Source: Alcaligenes aquatilis
Lineage (GTDB): Bacteria; Pseudomonadota; Gammaproteobacteria; Burkholderiales; Burkholderiaceae_B
DNA: 64,000 nucleotides
Reading direction: 5' to 3'
Assembly (NCBI RefSeq): GCF_003076515.1
Contig: NZ_CP022390.1
Span: 2,356,001-2,420,000 of the forward strand
A program made the position numbers and the translations under genes. A model generated the notes under the pieces. It saw only the letters and a program-made list of their open reading frames with translations, had not been told where the DNA came from and ran no database searches. Below, one piece after another: positions 42,838 through 52,282 of the stretch (position 1 is the first letter of the stretch; each line of letters starts with the position of its first letter).

Positions 42838-43425
42838 ATGGCACGCCGTACCCGCGCCGAGATGGAAGAAACCCGCGCCACCCTGCTGGCCACCGCCCGC
42901 ACTTTCTTTGCAGAGCGTGGTTATGCCGACACATCCATGGACGAATTGACGGCCCAAGCAGGTCTGACACGCGGCGCGCTCTACCATCACTTCGGCGACA
43001 AAAAAGGTTTGCTGGCGGCGGTGGTCGATCAGATCGATGCAGAAATGGATGAACGCCTGCAGGCTATTTCAAACAATGCCGAGGATGCCTGGGACGGGTT
43101 TGTACGCCGCTGCCATGCCTATCTGGAAATGGCACTGGAGCCCGAAATGCAGCGCATTGTCTTGTGTGATGCCAAAGCCGTACTGGGTGGCGCCTCACCC
43201 GAATCACATCAATATTGTGTCGGTTCCATGGAAGGCCTGATTCAGGCACTGATGGATCAAGGCCGGATTGAACAGGCCGATCCCCACGCCCTGGCTTCCC
43301 TGATTTACGGCAGTCTGGCTGAAGCCGCATTCTGGATTGCCCAGGGAGAGGATGGCGATGCCCGCTTGGTGAAGGGGCTGGCAGCACTGGATTTGTTGCT
43401 GCGCGGCTTGCTGATCAAGTCCTGA
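42838..43425 (+). CDS. TetR/AcrR-family transcriptional repressor
   Basis: 195 residues. The N-terminal helix-turn-helix is canonical: RAEMEETRATLLATARTFFAERGYADTSMDELTAQAGLTRGALYHHFGDKKGLLAAVV (recognition helix LTRGALYHHF near residues 42-51). The rest is the ligand-binding helical domain with VLCDAKAVLG. RBS AAGGAG lies seven bases upstream. Presumed to repress the divergent MFS exporter and itself through the three repeats. Confidence 0.93.
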   Translation: MARRTRAEMEETRATLLATARTFFAERGYADTSMDELTAQAGLTRGALYHHFGDKKGLLAAVVDQIDAEMDERLQAISNNAEDAWDGFVRRCHAYLEMALEPEMQRIVLCDAKAVLGGASPESHQYCVGSMEGLIQALMDQGRIEQADPHALASLIYGSLAEAAFWIAQGEDGDARLVKGLAALDLLLRGLLIKS

Positions 43426-43752
43426 ACGGGTGATGCTCAAAGCAGCCAGAGTCCCGGCAAAGAGCAGGCCTGGGAGTATCTGCTTCTAGCGACAGGCAGA
43501 TCAACAAATCGAATTCTGTTTTACGCGACTTCTTGAGCGGCGAGAAATATACGGTCCTGGCTTTTGCGGCGATAATGAGCCGTCCCAAAAGCCGAAACGT
43601 CCTGGCAAGCAAGTAAAGGCCACATAAACGCCAGCCATAAAAAAAACCCGCATTGAATGTTGTGCCGACACTGCTTTTACAAGCAGACCAGAAACACTCA
43701 TGCGGGTTTTTCATCGACAAAGCCGGGAAGCCCAAGCTTCCCACTTCACGTC
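43426..43752. other. Structured intergenic element between TetR and fumarase genes
   Basis: About 330 bases between convergent genes. Outer arms AAAAACCCGCAT (43642-43653) and ATGCGGGTTTTT (43700-43711) pair perfectly around 46 bases that contain a second perfect hairpin CTGCTT-TTAC-AAGCAG (43671-43686). The eight-T run on the minus strand suits a fumarase terminator. Small Cys- and Phe-rich frames cross the element on the minus strand in two frames but are unconvincing as genes; their pattern loosely recalls short phage Ash-like ORFs often called from such non-coding repeats. Confidence 0.6.
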
Positions 43753-45273
43753 TTACACAGCGACCAAAGAGATCTCTGCAATACGCTTGCGCCACTCGGC
43801 CGGGCCAGTGTTGTGCACGGACACGCCTTGCGAATCCACGGCTACGGTCACAGGCATATCCTGAACCTCGAACTCGTAAATGGCTTCCATGCCCAGGTCT
43901 TCAAAAGCCACCACTTTCGCATTGCGAATGGCCTTGGATACCAGGTACGCAGAACCACCCACGGCCATCAGGTAAGCCGACTTGTGAGCACGAATGGCTT
44001 CAATCGCGGTTGGGCCACGCTCGGCCTTGCCGATCATGGAGATCAGGCCGGTTTTGGCCAGCATCATCTCGGTGAACTTGTCCATGCGAGTGGCGGTGGT
44101 TGGGCCTGCTGGACCCACGGCTTCGTCACGCACAGGATCAACCGGGCCCACGTAGTAAATCACACGGTTGGTGAAGTCCACTGGCAGGGACTCGCCCTTT
44201 TCCAGCATGTCCTGAATACGCTTGTGAGCGGCGTCGCGGCCCGTCAACATCTTGCCCGACAGCAGCAAGGTCTGACCTGGCGTCCAGGAAGCCACTTCTT
44301 CAGGGGTCAGCTCATCCAGATTCACCTGGCGGGACTTGTTGTAGTCCGGTGCCCAGTGAATGTCAGGCCAGGCCGACAGCGGTGGAGGTGCCAGCTCGGC
44401 TGGGCCATTGCCATCCAGCGAGAAATGCACGTGGCGGGTTGCCGCACAGTTGGGGATCATGGCCACAGGCTTGGAAGCGGCGTGGGTCGGGAAGGTGTTG
44501 ATCTTCACATCCAGCACAGTCGTCAAACCACCCAGACCTTGAGCGCCAATACCCAAGGCATTGACCTTCTCGTAGAGCTCGATACGCAGCTCTTCCAGCT
44601 TGCTTTGCGGGCCGCGTTGCAGCAGCTCGTACATATCGATGTCTTCCATCAGGGCTTCTTTGGCCATCAGCATGGCTTTTTCGGCTGTGCCGCCAACGCC
44701 AATACCCAGCATGCCCGGAGGACACCAGCCAGCGCCCATCGTAGGAACGGTCTTGAGTACCCAATCAACCAGAGAATCGCTGGGGTTGAGCATCACGAAC
44801 TTGCTCTTGTTTTCTGAACCACCACCCTTGGCTGCCACTTGAATGTCGACCTGATCCCCAGCGATCAGTTCGACATTCACAATACAGGGTGTGTTGTCGC
44901 GCGTGTTCTTGCGCGTGAACAAGGGGTCGTTCAGGATGGAGGCCCGCAGCGGATTATCCGGATTCAGATAACCGCGACGTACCCCCTCGTCACAGAGCTC
45001 CTGCAAGGAGCGCTTGGTATCAAAGCGCACACCCATGCCCACTTTCAGGAATACGTTCACCACCCCGGTGTCCTGACAGATGGGGCGGTGGCCCTCGGCA
45101 CACATGCGCGAGTTGGTCAGGATCTGGGCGATGGCATCTTTGGCCGCCGGGTTCTGTTCGCGCTCGTAGGCGCGGGCCAGATGCTCCAGATAGTCGGTGG
45201 GATGGTAGTAACTGATGAACTGCACCGCATCAGCGATGGACTGAATCAGATCGTCTTCTTTGATCGTGGTCAT
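43753..45273 (-). CDS. fumA: Class I fumarate hydratase (4Fe-4S)
   Basis: 506 residues, the fused alpha-beta class I length. Cluster-ligand cysteines appear in PICQDTG (about residue 66), GAGWCPPGMLG and PNCAATRH. Other family segments are GGSENKSKFVMLNPSDS, GIGVGGTAEKAM and the C-terminal GPTTATRMDKFTEMML. Interconverts fumarate and malate. Lies 39 bases downstream of a crotonase gene on the same strand and ends in the structured element. The symbol fumA is used for the class; the FumA/FumB distinction is not meaningful here. Confidence 0.95.
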   Translation of the reverse strand: MTTIKEDDLIQSIADAVQFISYYHPTDYLEHLARAYEREQNPAAKDAIAQILTNSRMCAEGHRPICQDTGVVNVFLKVGMGVRFDTKRSLQELCDEGVRRGYLNPDNPLRASILNDPLFTRKNTRDNTPCIVNVELIAGDQVDIQVAAKGGGSENKSKFVMLNPSDSLVDWVLKTVPTMGAGWCPPGMLGIGVGGTAEKAMLMAKEALMEDIDMYELLQRGPQSKLEELRIELYEKVNALGIGAQGLGGLTTVLDVKINTFPTHAASKPVAMIPNCAATRHVHFSLDGNGPAELAPPPLSAWPDIHWAPDYNKSRQVNLDELTPEEVASWTPGQTLLLSGKMLTGRDAAHKRIQDMLEKGESLPVDFTNRVIYYVGPVDPVRDEAVGPAGPTTATRMDKFTEMMLAKTGLISMIGKAERGPTAIEAIRAHKSAYLMAVGGSAYLVSKAIRNAKVVAFEDLGMEAIYEFEVQDMPVTVAVDSQGVSVHNTGPAEWRKRIAEISLVAV

Positions 45274-45312
45274 GGTGGCGTCTATATAAAAAACGGAATG
45301 AACAAGGGGAAA

Positions 45313-46080
45313 CTATTTGCCCTGCCAGACAGGCTCGCGCTTTTCAGCGAAGGCCGTCGCGCCTTCCTTGGCGTCTGCAGAGGTGAAGATGGCAGCGATA
45401 CGAGGGCGTTGCAGATCAAACAGATCCGACTGACGCCAGTCGCGCGACTGGGAAATAATGCTCTTGGCAGTTTGCACAGCCAAAGGACCATTGGCAGCAA
45501 TCTGCTCGGCCAGTGCCAGGGCCTGCTCGGTGGCTTTGCCTGGCTCGGCCAGACGGCTGACCAACCCAAGTTCTGCCATACGGGCCGCGGGGTACATCCC
45601 GCCGGTCAGCACCATTTCCATGGCCATATGGTAAGGGACGCGGCTTGGCAAACGCACCATGCCGCCCGATCCAGGAACGATGCCGCGTTTCACTTCAGGC
45701 AGACCAAAGTTGGCGCTGTCGGCCGCAACAATCAGGTCGCAGGACAAGGCAATTTCAAAACCACCGGCCAGGCAGTAGCCTTCCACAGCGGCAATCAATG
45801 GCTTGGCAGGCGGGCGCTCGCAAATACCGGCAAAGCCGCGGTCGCCTACATAGGGGCGCTGCCCCGTCTTGGCAAAGGCTTTCAGATCCATACCGGCGCA
45901 GAACGTATTGTTGGCACCGGTCAGCACGCCTACGGCAATGCTGGGGTCGGCATCAAACTCATCCAGAGCCTGAGCCAGCGCCTGCGCCGTTTCCAGGTTG
46001 ATGGCATTGCGTGCCTCGGGACGGTTCAAGGTAATCAACAACACCTTGCCGATACGTTCAAGCGTGACAAGTTCACTCAT
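45313..46080 (-). CDS. Crotonase-fold enoyl-CoA hydratase/isomerase family protein
   Basis: 255 residues. Oxyanion-hole segments FCAGMDLKAF and EGYCLAGGFEIALSCDLIVAADSANFGLPEVKRGIVPGSGGMVRLP (quoted in parts: YCLAGGFEIAL, FGLPEVKRGIVPGSGG). A catalytic glutamate is present in LPEVKRG. Likely hydrates or isomerises a short acyl-CoA in fatty or aromatic acid breakdown. Upstream partner of fumarase; substrate unknown. Confidence 0.9.
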   Translation of the reverse strand: MSELVTLERIGKVLLITLNRPEARNAINLETAQALAQALDEFDADPSIAVGVLTGANNTFCAGMDLKAFAKTGQRPYVGDRGFAGICERPPAKPLIAAVEGYCLAGGFEIALSCDLIVAADSANFGLPEVKRGIVPGSGGMVRLPSRVPYHMAMEMVLTGGMYPAARMAELGLVSRLAEPGKATEQALALAEQIAANGPLAVQTAKSIISQSRDWRQSDLFDLQRPRIAAIFTSADAKEGATAFAEKREPVWQGK

Positions 46081-46322
46081 GGACCTAGCCTCCTATAGAC
46101 TGCTGCCCGGGATTGTGTTTCAAGATCGGGTCAGCAAATAAGCCGTATTTGGACAAACGCATATGATACGTCTAAAAACAACTTGACCGCCCGGTACACA
46201 GCGGCCTTGCCCATGGCCCGGACGGCCAAAATAGCCCATTGCGGGCGCTTTTCTGCTGCAAGGGCGCAGTTCACGCTAAAATAGAAAAATTTTGCAGCTT
46301 CTCGCTTTACTGGCCATTGCTC

Positions 46323-47228
46323 ATGCTCACCTTTCAGCAAATCATACTTACGCTCCAGCAATACTGGGACAAGCACGGATGCGCTCTGCTTCAGCCCTAC
46401 GACATGGAAGTCGGTGCCGGAACCTCTCATACGGCAACCTTTTTACGGGCTATTGGTCCCGAACCCTGGCGCGCTGCCTATGTACAACCTTCGCGCCGCC
46501 CCAAAGACGGGCGCTACGGGGACAACCCCAACCGCCTGCAACACTATTACCAGTTTCAGGTCGTGCTCAAGCCCGCACCTGAAAACATTCTGGATCTGTA
46601 TATCGGCTCGCTGGAAGCCTTGGGCATCAATCCCAAGGCGCACGACATCCGTTTTGTTGAAGACGACTGGGAAAACCCGACACTGGGCGCCTGGGGTCTG
46701 GGCTGGGAAGTCTGGCTCAACGGGATGGAAGTCACCCAGTTCACCTACTTCCAGCAAGTAGGCGGCCTGGATTGCACGCCGACCACGGGCGAAATCACCT
46801 ATGGTCTGGAACGTCTGGCCATGTACTTGCAAGGCGTGGAAAGCGTCTACGATCTGGTCTGGACCGAAGGTCACAACGGCCAGCGCATTTACTACCGCGA
46901 CGTGTTCCACCAGAACGAAGTCGAGCAATCCACCTACAACTTCGAGCACGCCAGCACCGATGTGCTGTTTGCGCATTTCAACGACTACGAAGCCGAAGCC
47001 AAGCGCATCATTGACGTGCCGCTGGCCCTGCCCGCTTACGAGCAAACGCTGAAAGCGGCCCATACCTTCAATATGCTCGATGCACGCGGCGCCATCAGTG
47101 TGACTGAGCGCGCTGCCTATATTGGCCGTATCCGCAATCTGTCCCGCGCTGTCGCACAGGCTTACTACGACTCCCGCGAACGCCTAGGTTTCCCCATGCT
47201 GAGCAACACATCCTCGGAGGCCAAGTAA
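46323..47228 (+). CDS. glyQ: Glycyl-tRNA synthetase alpha subunit
   Basis: 301 residues from ATG 46323; the longer frame adds a spurious head. Highly conserved features: [41 protein letters not shown] (in part [13 protein letters not shown]), [34 protein letters not shown], and [22 protein letters not shown]. Catalytic subunit of the alpha2beta2 class II enzyme. A -10-like TAAAAT lies at 46277. Its stop overlaps the glyS start (TAATG). Confidence 0.98.
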   Translation: MLTFQQIILTLQQYWDKHGCALLQPYDMEVGAGTSHTATFLRAIGPEPWRAAYVQPSRRPKDGRYGDNPNRLQHYYQFQVVLKPAPENILDLYIGSLEALGINPKAHDIRFVEDDWENPTLGAWGLGWEVWLNGMEVTQFTYFQQVGGLDCTPTTGEITYGLERLAMYLQGVESVYDLVWTEGHNGQRIYYRDVFHQNEVEQSTYNFEHASTDVLFAHFNDYEAEAKRIIDVPLALPAYEQTLKAAHTFNMLDARGAISVTERAAYIGRIRNLSRAVAQAYYDSRERLGFPMLSNTSSEAK

Positions 47229-49360
47229 TGAACGCCTCCACGACACAGCCTTTGCTGATTGAACTGTTCACTGAAGAACTGCCCCCCAAAGCGCTGCAAC
47301 AGCTAGGTCAGGCCTTTAGTGAAGGTCTGCAAAAAGTATTGGGCGAGCAAGCCCTGCTGGCACCGAACTGTGAAGTGCGTGCCTACGCCACGCCACGCCG
47401 CTTGGCTGCCTGGTTCAGCGCTGCTTACCAGCAAGCTGAAGACCAGCCTTACACCGAAAAACTGATGCCCGCCCATATTGGCCTGGATGCCAACGGCGAG
47501 ATCGCCCCGGCTCTGGCCAAACGCCTGGCTGCCAAAGGTCTGGAACATCTGAAAGCCAGCGACCTGCTGCGCGAATCCGATGGCAAGCAGGATTACCTGT
47601 ACGCTAGCGGCATAGCCACCGGCGCGGCGCTGAAAGACGGCCTGCAAGAAGCCCTGGAATGGTCCATTACCCACCTGCCCATCCCTAAAGTGATGCGCTA
47701 CCAGTTGGCCGATGGTGTCAGCAGCGTGCGCTTTGTGCGCCCTGCCCATGGTCTGGTCGCCCTGTGGGGTTCGGACATCGTTCCCGTCAGCGCCCTGGGT
47801 CTGCAAGCCGGTCGTCAAACACACGGCCACCGCTTCATGTGCGATGCCCCCTTCGACATCCGTGATGCCGATAGCTGGGCCACCCAAGTCCAGGAACAAG
47901 GCTGGGTCGTTCCGTCCTTCGAGACTCGCCGCGAACAGATTCGCACCGACCTGGAAGCTGAAGCCAAACGCCTGAACTCCACCTTGGGCGACGATCCCGA
48001 AGTGGAAGCGTTGCTGAACGAAGTCACCGCTCTGGTCGAATACCCCACCGTGTACGTGGGCCAGTTCGACGAGCAATTCCTGCAAGTGCCTTCCGAGTGC
48101 CTGATTCTGACCATGCGTCTGAATCAAAAGTATTTCCCACTGTTTGACCCCGCCACCCAAAAACTGACCAATCGCTTTTTGATCGTCAGCAATATGAAGG
48201 TGGACGATCCCAGCAACATTATTGAAGGTAACGAGCGCGTGGTTCGCCCCCGTCTGGCGGACGCCCAGTTCTTCTTTGAAACTGATCGCAAACAGACTCT
48301 GGCCGAGCGTGTTCCTACACTGGCTGGCAGCGTGTACCACAACAAGCTGGGTTCGCAACTGGACCGTATCGAACGCTTGCAGTCCGTCGCTGGCTACATC
48401 GCCAAGCAGTTGGGTGCCAATCAAGAGCACGCCCGTCGTGCCGCGCTTCTGGCCAAGGCGGACTTGAACTCCAATATGGTGGGCGAATTCCCCGAACTGC
48501 AAGGTGTGATGGGTGCTTACTACGCCCAAGGCGATGGCGAGCCCGAGGACATCGTGCTGGCGATTCGTGAGCAATACCGTCACCGTCTGGACCAGCCAGT
48601 CACAGAAGCCAGCCTGACCCAGGCCATTCTGTTCCTGGCCGAGCGCGCCGAGGTTCTGGTCGGTATCTGGGGCATTGGTCTGGCTCCTACAGGTGAACGC
48701 GACCCCTACGCCCTGCGCCGCGCGGCTCTGGGCCTGATCAGCGCCTACGAACAGCTACAAGCCGGTGCCCAGTTGAAGGCCAATAGCCTGAATCTGGATA
48801 CGCTGCTGAACACCACGGCATCCTTCTTCAAGGACGGTGCCCTGGCTGCTGACACGGTAGACGCGGTTCAAACCTTCATTTACGAACGCTACCGTAACCA
48901 ACTCAGCAACGATTACGAGCGCAGCGTGGTGGATGCCGTGCTGGCTTTGCGCCCACCGCTGGAACAGGTTCACGCCCGTATCCAAGCTTGCGCCTCCTTC
49001 GCCCAACGCCCTGAAGCCGAGAGTCTGGCTGCCGCCAACAAGCGTGTCAGCAATCTGCTCAAGAAAGCCGAAGGTGAACTGGCCACGCTGGACGACAAAC
49101 TGCTGGTCGAACCTGCCGAGCGCGAGCTGGCTGCCAAGATAGAGCAATTGCAGCCTGTTGCTCAGGCCCAATTTGAAGCCGGCGAGTTTGACGCGTCCCT
49201 GGCCACCCTGGCTCAGGCCCGTGGTGCTGTGGATACCTTCTTCCAGGACGTCATGGTCATGGCAGAAGATCCAGCCGTCCGTGCCAACCGTCTGGCCTTG
49301 CTGGCCAAGCTGCACGCACTGATGAACCAGGTTGCTGATCTTTCCAGGCTAGCTAACTAG
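47228..49360 (+). CDS. glyS: Glycyl-tRNA synthetase beta subunit
   Basis: 710 residues. LLIELFTEELPPKALQQLGQAF at the N-terminus, ECLILTMRLNQKYFPLFD, NRFLIVSNM, and the HD-type segment followed by the C-terminal DALR anticodon-binding region (VDTFFQDVMVMAEDPAVRANRLALLAKL, in part FFQDVMVMAEDPAVRANRL) are family signatures. Binds tRNA-Gly and completes the alpha2beta2 synthetase. Overlaps glyQ and gmhB, so translation of the whole run is coupled. Confidence 0.98.
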   Translation: MNASTTQPLLIELFTEELPPKALQQLGQAFSEGLQKVLGEQALLAPNCEVRAYATPRRLAAWFSAAYQQAEDQPYTEKLMPAHIGLDANGEIAPALAKRLAAKGLEHLKASDLLRESDGKQDYLYASGIATGAALKDGLQEALEWSITHLPIPKVMRYQLADGVSSVRFVRPAHGLVALWGSDIVPVSALGLQAGRQTHGHRFMCDAPFDIRDADSWATQVQEQGWVVPSFETRREQIRTDLEAEAKRLNSTLGDDPEVEALLNEVTALVEYPTVYVGQFDEQFLQVPSECLILTMRLNQKYFPLFDPATQKLTNRFLIVSNMKVDDPSNIIEGNERVVRPRLADAQFFFETDRKQTLAERVPTLAGSVYHNKLGSQLDRIERLQSVAGYIAKQLGANQEHARRAALLAKADLNSNMVGEFPELQGVMGAYYAQGDGEPEDIVLAIREQYRHRLDQPVTEASLTQAILFLAERAEVLVGIWGIGLAPTGERDPYALRRAALGLISAYEQLQAGAQLKANSLNLDTLLNTTASFFKDGALAADTVDAVQTFIYERYRNQLSNDYERSVVDAVLALRPPLEQVHARIQACASFAQRPEAESLAAANKRVSNLLKKAEGELATLDDKLLVEPAERELAAKIEQLQPVAQAQFEAGEFDASLATLAQARGAVDTFFQDVMVMAEDPAVRANRLALLAKLHALMNQVADLSRLAN

Positions 49361-49899
49361 TGAAACTTGCCATCATTGATCGGGACGGTGTCATCAACCA
49401 TGACAGCGATGCCTTTATCAAAAGCCCACAAGAGTGGGAAGCCATTCCAGGCAGTCTGGAGGCCTTGGCACGCCTGACCGAAAACGGCTGGAAGGTGGTC
49501 ATTGCCACCAACCAGTCTGGTCTGGCACGTGGTTTGTTTTCCATGACCACGCTAAACGCCATCCATGCCAAGATGCGCCGCGAACTGGCCTTGCTGGGTG
49601 GTTTTATAGACGCCATCTTTATTTGCCCGCACGGCCCTGATGATGGCTGCACCTGTCGCAAACCAGCCCCTGGCATGTTTCACGATATCGCACACCGCTA
49701 TGAAGTGAACCTGAAAACCGTACCCTCGGTGGGCGATTCCTTACGCGATCTGCAGGCGGCCAGCCAAGCCGGTTGTGCTCCCTGGTTGGTCCAGACTGGC
49801 AAAGGCATGCGTACTCTAGAGAAAGGCGGCTTGCCCGACGGCACGCGCGTCGAGGCCGATCTGGCCGCTGTTGTCGACAAATGGCTCCACGGAAACTGA
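49360..49899 (+). CDS. gmhB: D-glycero-beta-D-manno-heptose-1,7-bisphosphate 7-phosphatase GmhB
   Basis: 179 residues from a GTG overlapping the glyS stop. HAD motif I IIDRDGVINHDS (nucleophile Asp and acid Asp), VIATNQSGLARGLF, the zinc-binding loop CPHGPDDGCTCRKP (Cys/His ligands) that identifies GmhB, and GDSLRDLQAA. Removes the 7-phosphate during ADP-heptose synthesis for LPS inner core, or acts on histidinol phosphate in related enzymes. One base between its stop and the plsC start. Confidence 0.95.
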   Translation: MKLAIIDRDGVINHDSDAFIKSPQEWEAIPGSLEALARLTENGWKVVIATNQSGLARGLFSMTTLNAIHAKMRRELALLGGFIDAIFICPHGPDDGCTCRKPAPGMFHDIAHRYEVNLKTVPSVGDSLRDLQAASQAGCAPWLVQTGKGMRTLEKGGLPDGTRVEADLAAVVDKWLHGN

Positions 49900-49900
49900 T

Positions 49901-50650
49901 ATGGGCATTATCCGCGCTTCACTCTATCAACTCTTTTTGTTGATTACCGTCATCCCCTATGCCTTTGCCAGCCTGCTGATGGCACCGCTGCCACTGGATA
50001 TACGCTACCGCGTAACCACCGGCTGGCCACGTCTGGCGGTCTGGGGTGCCCGCACGATTTTGGGCATACGCTGGCAGACCAAGGGCTGGGAAAACCTGCC
50101 CGATGGCAAGGCCATCATCCTGTCCAAGCACCAGTCAGCCTGGGAAACATTGTTCTTTCCGTCCTACATGCCGCGACAGGTGTGTTTTGTTTACAAGCGC
50201 GAGCTACACAAAGTCCCCTTCTTCGGTTGGGGATTGGCCTTGTTGCGCATGATCCCGATTGATCGCGCCAAAGGCCGGGATGCCTTTGAACAAGTCATCA
50301 AGGTCGGGCAGCAGCGCATTGACGAAGGCCGCTGGCCCCTCTTGTTCCCGGAAGGGACTCGTACCGCCCCTGGCACAACAGGCCGCTACAAAATGGGGGG
50401 AGCCTTGCTGGCCACCCGTACCGGCACACCGGTCATCCCCGTCGCCCACAATGCGGGCGAATGCTGGCGTCGCAATGCCTTTATCAAGACGCCGGGCTTG
50501 GTTACTATCTCTTTTGGGCCGCCCATTGATCCCACCGGGCTGAGCCCTGAAGAAGTCAACCAACGCGTACAGACATGGATTGAAACCGAAATGCGCGTCT
50601 TGAACCCGGAACGCTATGACGGTCCCCCCGCAACTGGCTCTGTTTCCTGA
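49901..50650 (+). CDS. plsC: 1-acyl-sn-glycerol-3-phosphate acyltransferase PlsC
   Basis: 249 residues from ATG 49901. N-terminal membrane helix (ASLYQLFLLITVIPYAFASLL), then the acyltransferase motifs: SKHQSAWETLFF (motif I, HX4E where HX4D is usual), VPFFGWGLALLRMIPIDR, FPEGTRTAPG (motif III) and GTPVIPVAHNAG. Makes phosphatidic acid at the inner membrane. Its 3' end overlaps the next gene by 35 bases. Confidence 0.93.
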   Translation: MGIIRASLYQLFLLITVIPYAFASLLMAPLPLDIRYRVTTGWPRLAVWGARTILGIRWQTKGWENLPDGKAIILSKHQSAWETLFFPSYMPRQVCFVYKRELHKVPFFGWGLALLRMIPIDRAKGRDAFEQVIKVGQQRIDEGRWPLLFPEGTRTAPGTTGRYKMGGALLATRTGTPVIPVAHNAGECWRRNAFIKTPGLVTISFGPPIDPTGLSPEEVNQRVQTWIETEMRVLNPERYDGPPATGSVS

Positions 50651-51497
50651 CACGGCCTTTCCCCACCCGGCGCAGCGGCAAGAAAAGCCGCCCGCTGGTT
50701 CTGCTTTGCCGCCCAGCCAGGTCTTGACCATCCGGCCTGACACCTTGCCCGAAGGCGTTCAGTGGCAACAAGTCGAACTGGATGGCCACACCATTGGCTA
50801 TCAACTCAAACGCTCTCGACGTCGCACCCTGGGTCTGACCATTAACGACAGTGGCCTGACCGTTGCCATGCCTTCCTGGGTAAAGCTCAGCCAGGCCGAA
50901 CAAGTCCTGCACAGCAAAAGCGCCTGGATACTGCGCAAGCTGCGCGAATACCAACAGCGTCGCGAACAATTGGCCTTGCAAAGCCTGCAATGGGTTGATG
51001 GCGATACCCTGCCCTTTATGGGCGTACCCATTCGCCTTAGCCTGAACCCACAGATTCAACAAGTTCAGTTTGAAGGCCTGATCAGCCAAGCCCAACACGG
51101 CCAGCGCTTGTCCCTGCCCTTACCCGTCGATGCCGAGGCCCAGCGCGTTCAGGAGCTGACCCAAGCCTGGCTGCAAAAACAGGCCCGGCTCTGGTTTGAG
51201 CAGCGTCTGGCGCATTATCTGGAATTGTCAGGCCTGAGCGCCAGAAAACTGCGTCTGGCCGCCCCCGCCAAACGCTGGGGATCCTGCAACAGTGACGGCA
51301 CGATCATGCTGAACTGGCGCCTGATACACTTTCACCCATCCATCATTGATTACGTCGTCGCTCACGAGGTCGCGCATCTGCAAGAAATGAATCACGGCCC
51401 ACGTTTCTGGGCTTTAGTCGAATCGCTCTACCCTGATTTTGTCAATGCGCGCAATCAGTTACGACAATATGATCCAGTCACCCTGCCCCTGCTTTAG
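50616..51497 (+). CDS. YgjP-like zinc metallohydrolase (DUF45, M48-like)
   Basis: 293 residues. The YgjP core is KRSRRRTLGLTINDSGLTVAMPSW near residue 65, KRWGSCNSDGTIMLNWRLIHFHPSIIDYVVAHEVAHLQEMNH in the C-terminal part (WGSC, then HEVAHLQEMNH with two zinc histidines and the catalytic Glu). In many betaproteobacteria the gene sits after plsC as here. A predicted metal-dependent hydrolase or peptidase; physiological substrate unknown. The N-terminal 40 residues are Pro-rich and poorly conserved. Confidence 0.9.
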   Translation: MTVPPQLALFPDTAFPHPAQRQEKPPAGSALPPSQVLTIRPDTLPEGVQWQQVELDGHTIGYQLKRSRRRTLGLTINDSGLTVAMPSWVKLSQAEQVLHSKSAWILRKLREYQQRREQLALQSLQWVDGDTLPFMGVPIRLSLNPQIQQVQFEGLISQAQHGQRLSLPLPVDAEAQRVQELTQAWLQKQARLWFEQRLAHYLELSGLSARKLRLAAPAKRWGSCNSDGTIMLNWRLIHFHPSIIDYVVAHEVAHLQEMNHGPRFWALVESLYPDFVNARNQLRQYDPVTLPLL

Positions 51498-51509
51498 GAG
51501 CTCTACCTT

Positions 51510-51905
51510 ATGCGTATCCTGCACACCATGCTGCGTGTCGGCAATCTGGACCGTTCTTTGGCCTTTTACACCGAAGTACTGGGCATGAAATTGCTGCGCC
51601 AGTCCGACTACCCGGACGGCCGCTTCACCCTGGCTTTTGTGGGCTATCAGGACGAGTCCGAAGCCGCCGTACTGGAGCTGACCCACAACTGGGACACCCC
51701 CTCCTACGATCTGGGTAATGGCTATGGCCACATCGCCCTGGAAGTGCCTGATGCCTACAAAGCCTGTGAGAACATCAAGGCGCGCGGCGGCAAGGTCGTA
51801 CGCGAGGCCGGTCCCATGAAGCACGGCACCACCGTGATTGCGTTTGTGGAAGACCCGGACGGCTACAAGATTGAACTGATCCAGGCCAAAGGGCGCGTGG
51901 ATTAA
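51510..51905 (+). CDS. gloA: Lactoylglutathione lyase (glyoxalase I)
   Basis: 131 residues. The four nickel ligands match E. coli GlxI exactly by position: His5, Glu56, His74 and Glu122. Signature [16 protein letters not shown] and [11 protein letters not shown]. Converts the methylglyoxal-glutathione hemithioacetal to lactoylglutathione. Ends the glyQ-to-gloA run and is closed by a terminator. Confidence 0.97.
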   Translation: MRILHTMLRVGNLDRSLAFYTEVLGMKLLRQSDYPDGRFTLAFVGYQDESEAAVLELTHNWDTPSYDLGNGYGHIALEVPDAYKACENIKARGGKVVREAGPMKHGTTVIAFVEDPDGYKIELIQAKGRVD

Positions 51906-51912
51906 AAAACAG

Positions 51913-51939
51913 AACCGGCCGTAGCAGGCCGGTTTTTTT
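51913..51939 (+). terminator. Intrinsic terminator after gloA
   Basis: AACCGGCC and GGCCGGTT over a six-base loop, followed by a T run to 51939. Confidence 0.92.
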
Positions 51940-52282
51940 ATGGCGCCCCTGGACACTCTACGACTGATGATTGCCTCCCTACGACTGCTTGTACTTACTA
52001 CGCTCTAGGGCAGCCAGATACTACAGTCATCGTAAGGCCTTCTTCGCTCCACCTGCTGTTCACATTTGAAGACGGCTAATCACCAGCGATCAAACTAGGT
52101 CCAAAACAAGGTTGATCGCTTCCCGATCAGGTGGTTTCAAGTTCAAAATCAGAGCCAAGCGACTCGAATCCTATTTTGCGACTATTTGTGCCAACACCCT
52201 TACATAGCGTAGCCGCTAAAACCCGCCTGGATTCTGCGACAATCTAGCTTGGCTTGTCCCTGCCCTGTTTACTGCCAACACT
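51940..52282. other. Intergenic region upstream of the SpmAB-like gene, with inverted repeat
   Basis: About 340 bases, less GC-rich than the genes around it. A perfect nine-base inverted repeat AGCGATCAA (52085-52093) / TTGATCGCT (52112-52120) spans an 18-base loop. The words CTACGACTG recur at 51958 and 51977. No reading frame looks coding; promoter or small-RNA functions are possible but unsupported. Confidence 0.5.

Noticed and set aside
43415..43795. 126-codon minus-strand frame with MKNPHECFW segment.
   Set aside because: Crosses the nested hairpin element and overlaps the fumarase end; better read as a structured non-coding element than a protein.
43657..44817. 386-codon plus-strand frame, and a further 419-codon one at 44839-46098.
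   Set aside because: Antisense to class I fumarase and crotonase; the real genes have cluster cysteines and catalytic residues.
47303..48583. 426-codon minus-strand frame.
   Set aside because: Shadow of glyS, whose conserved motifs cover the same DNA.
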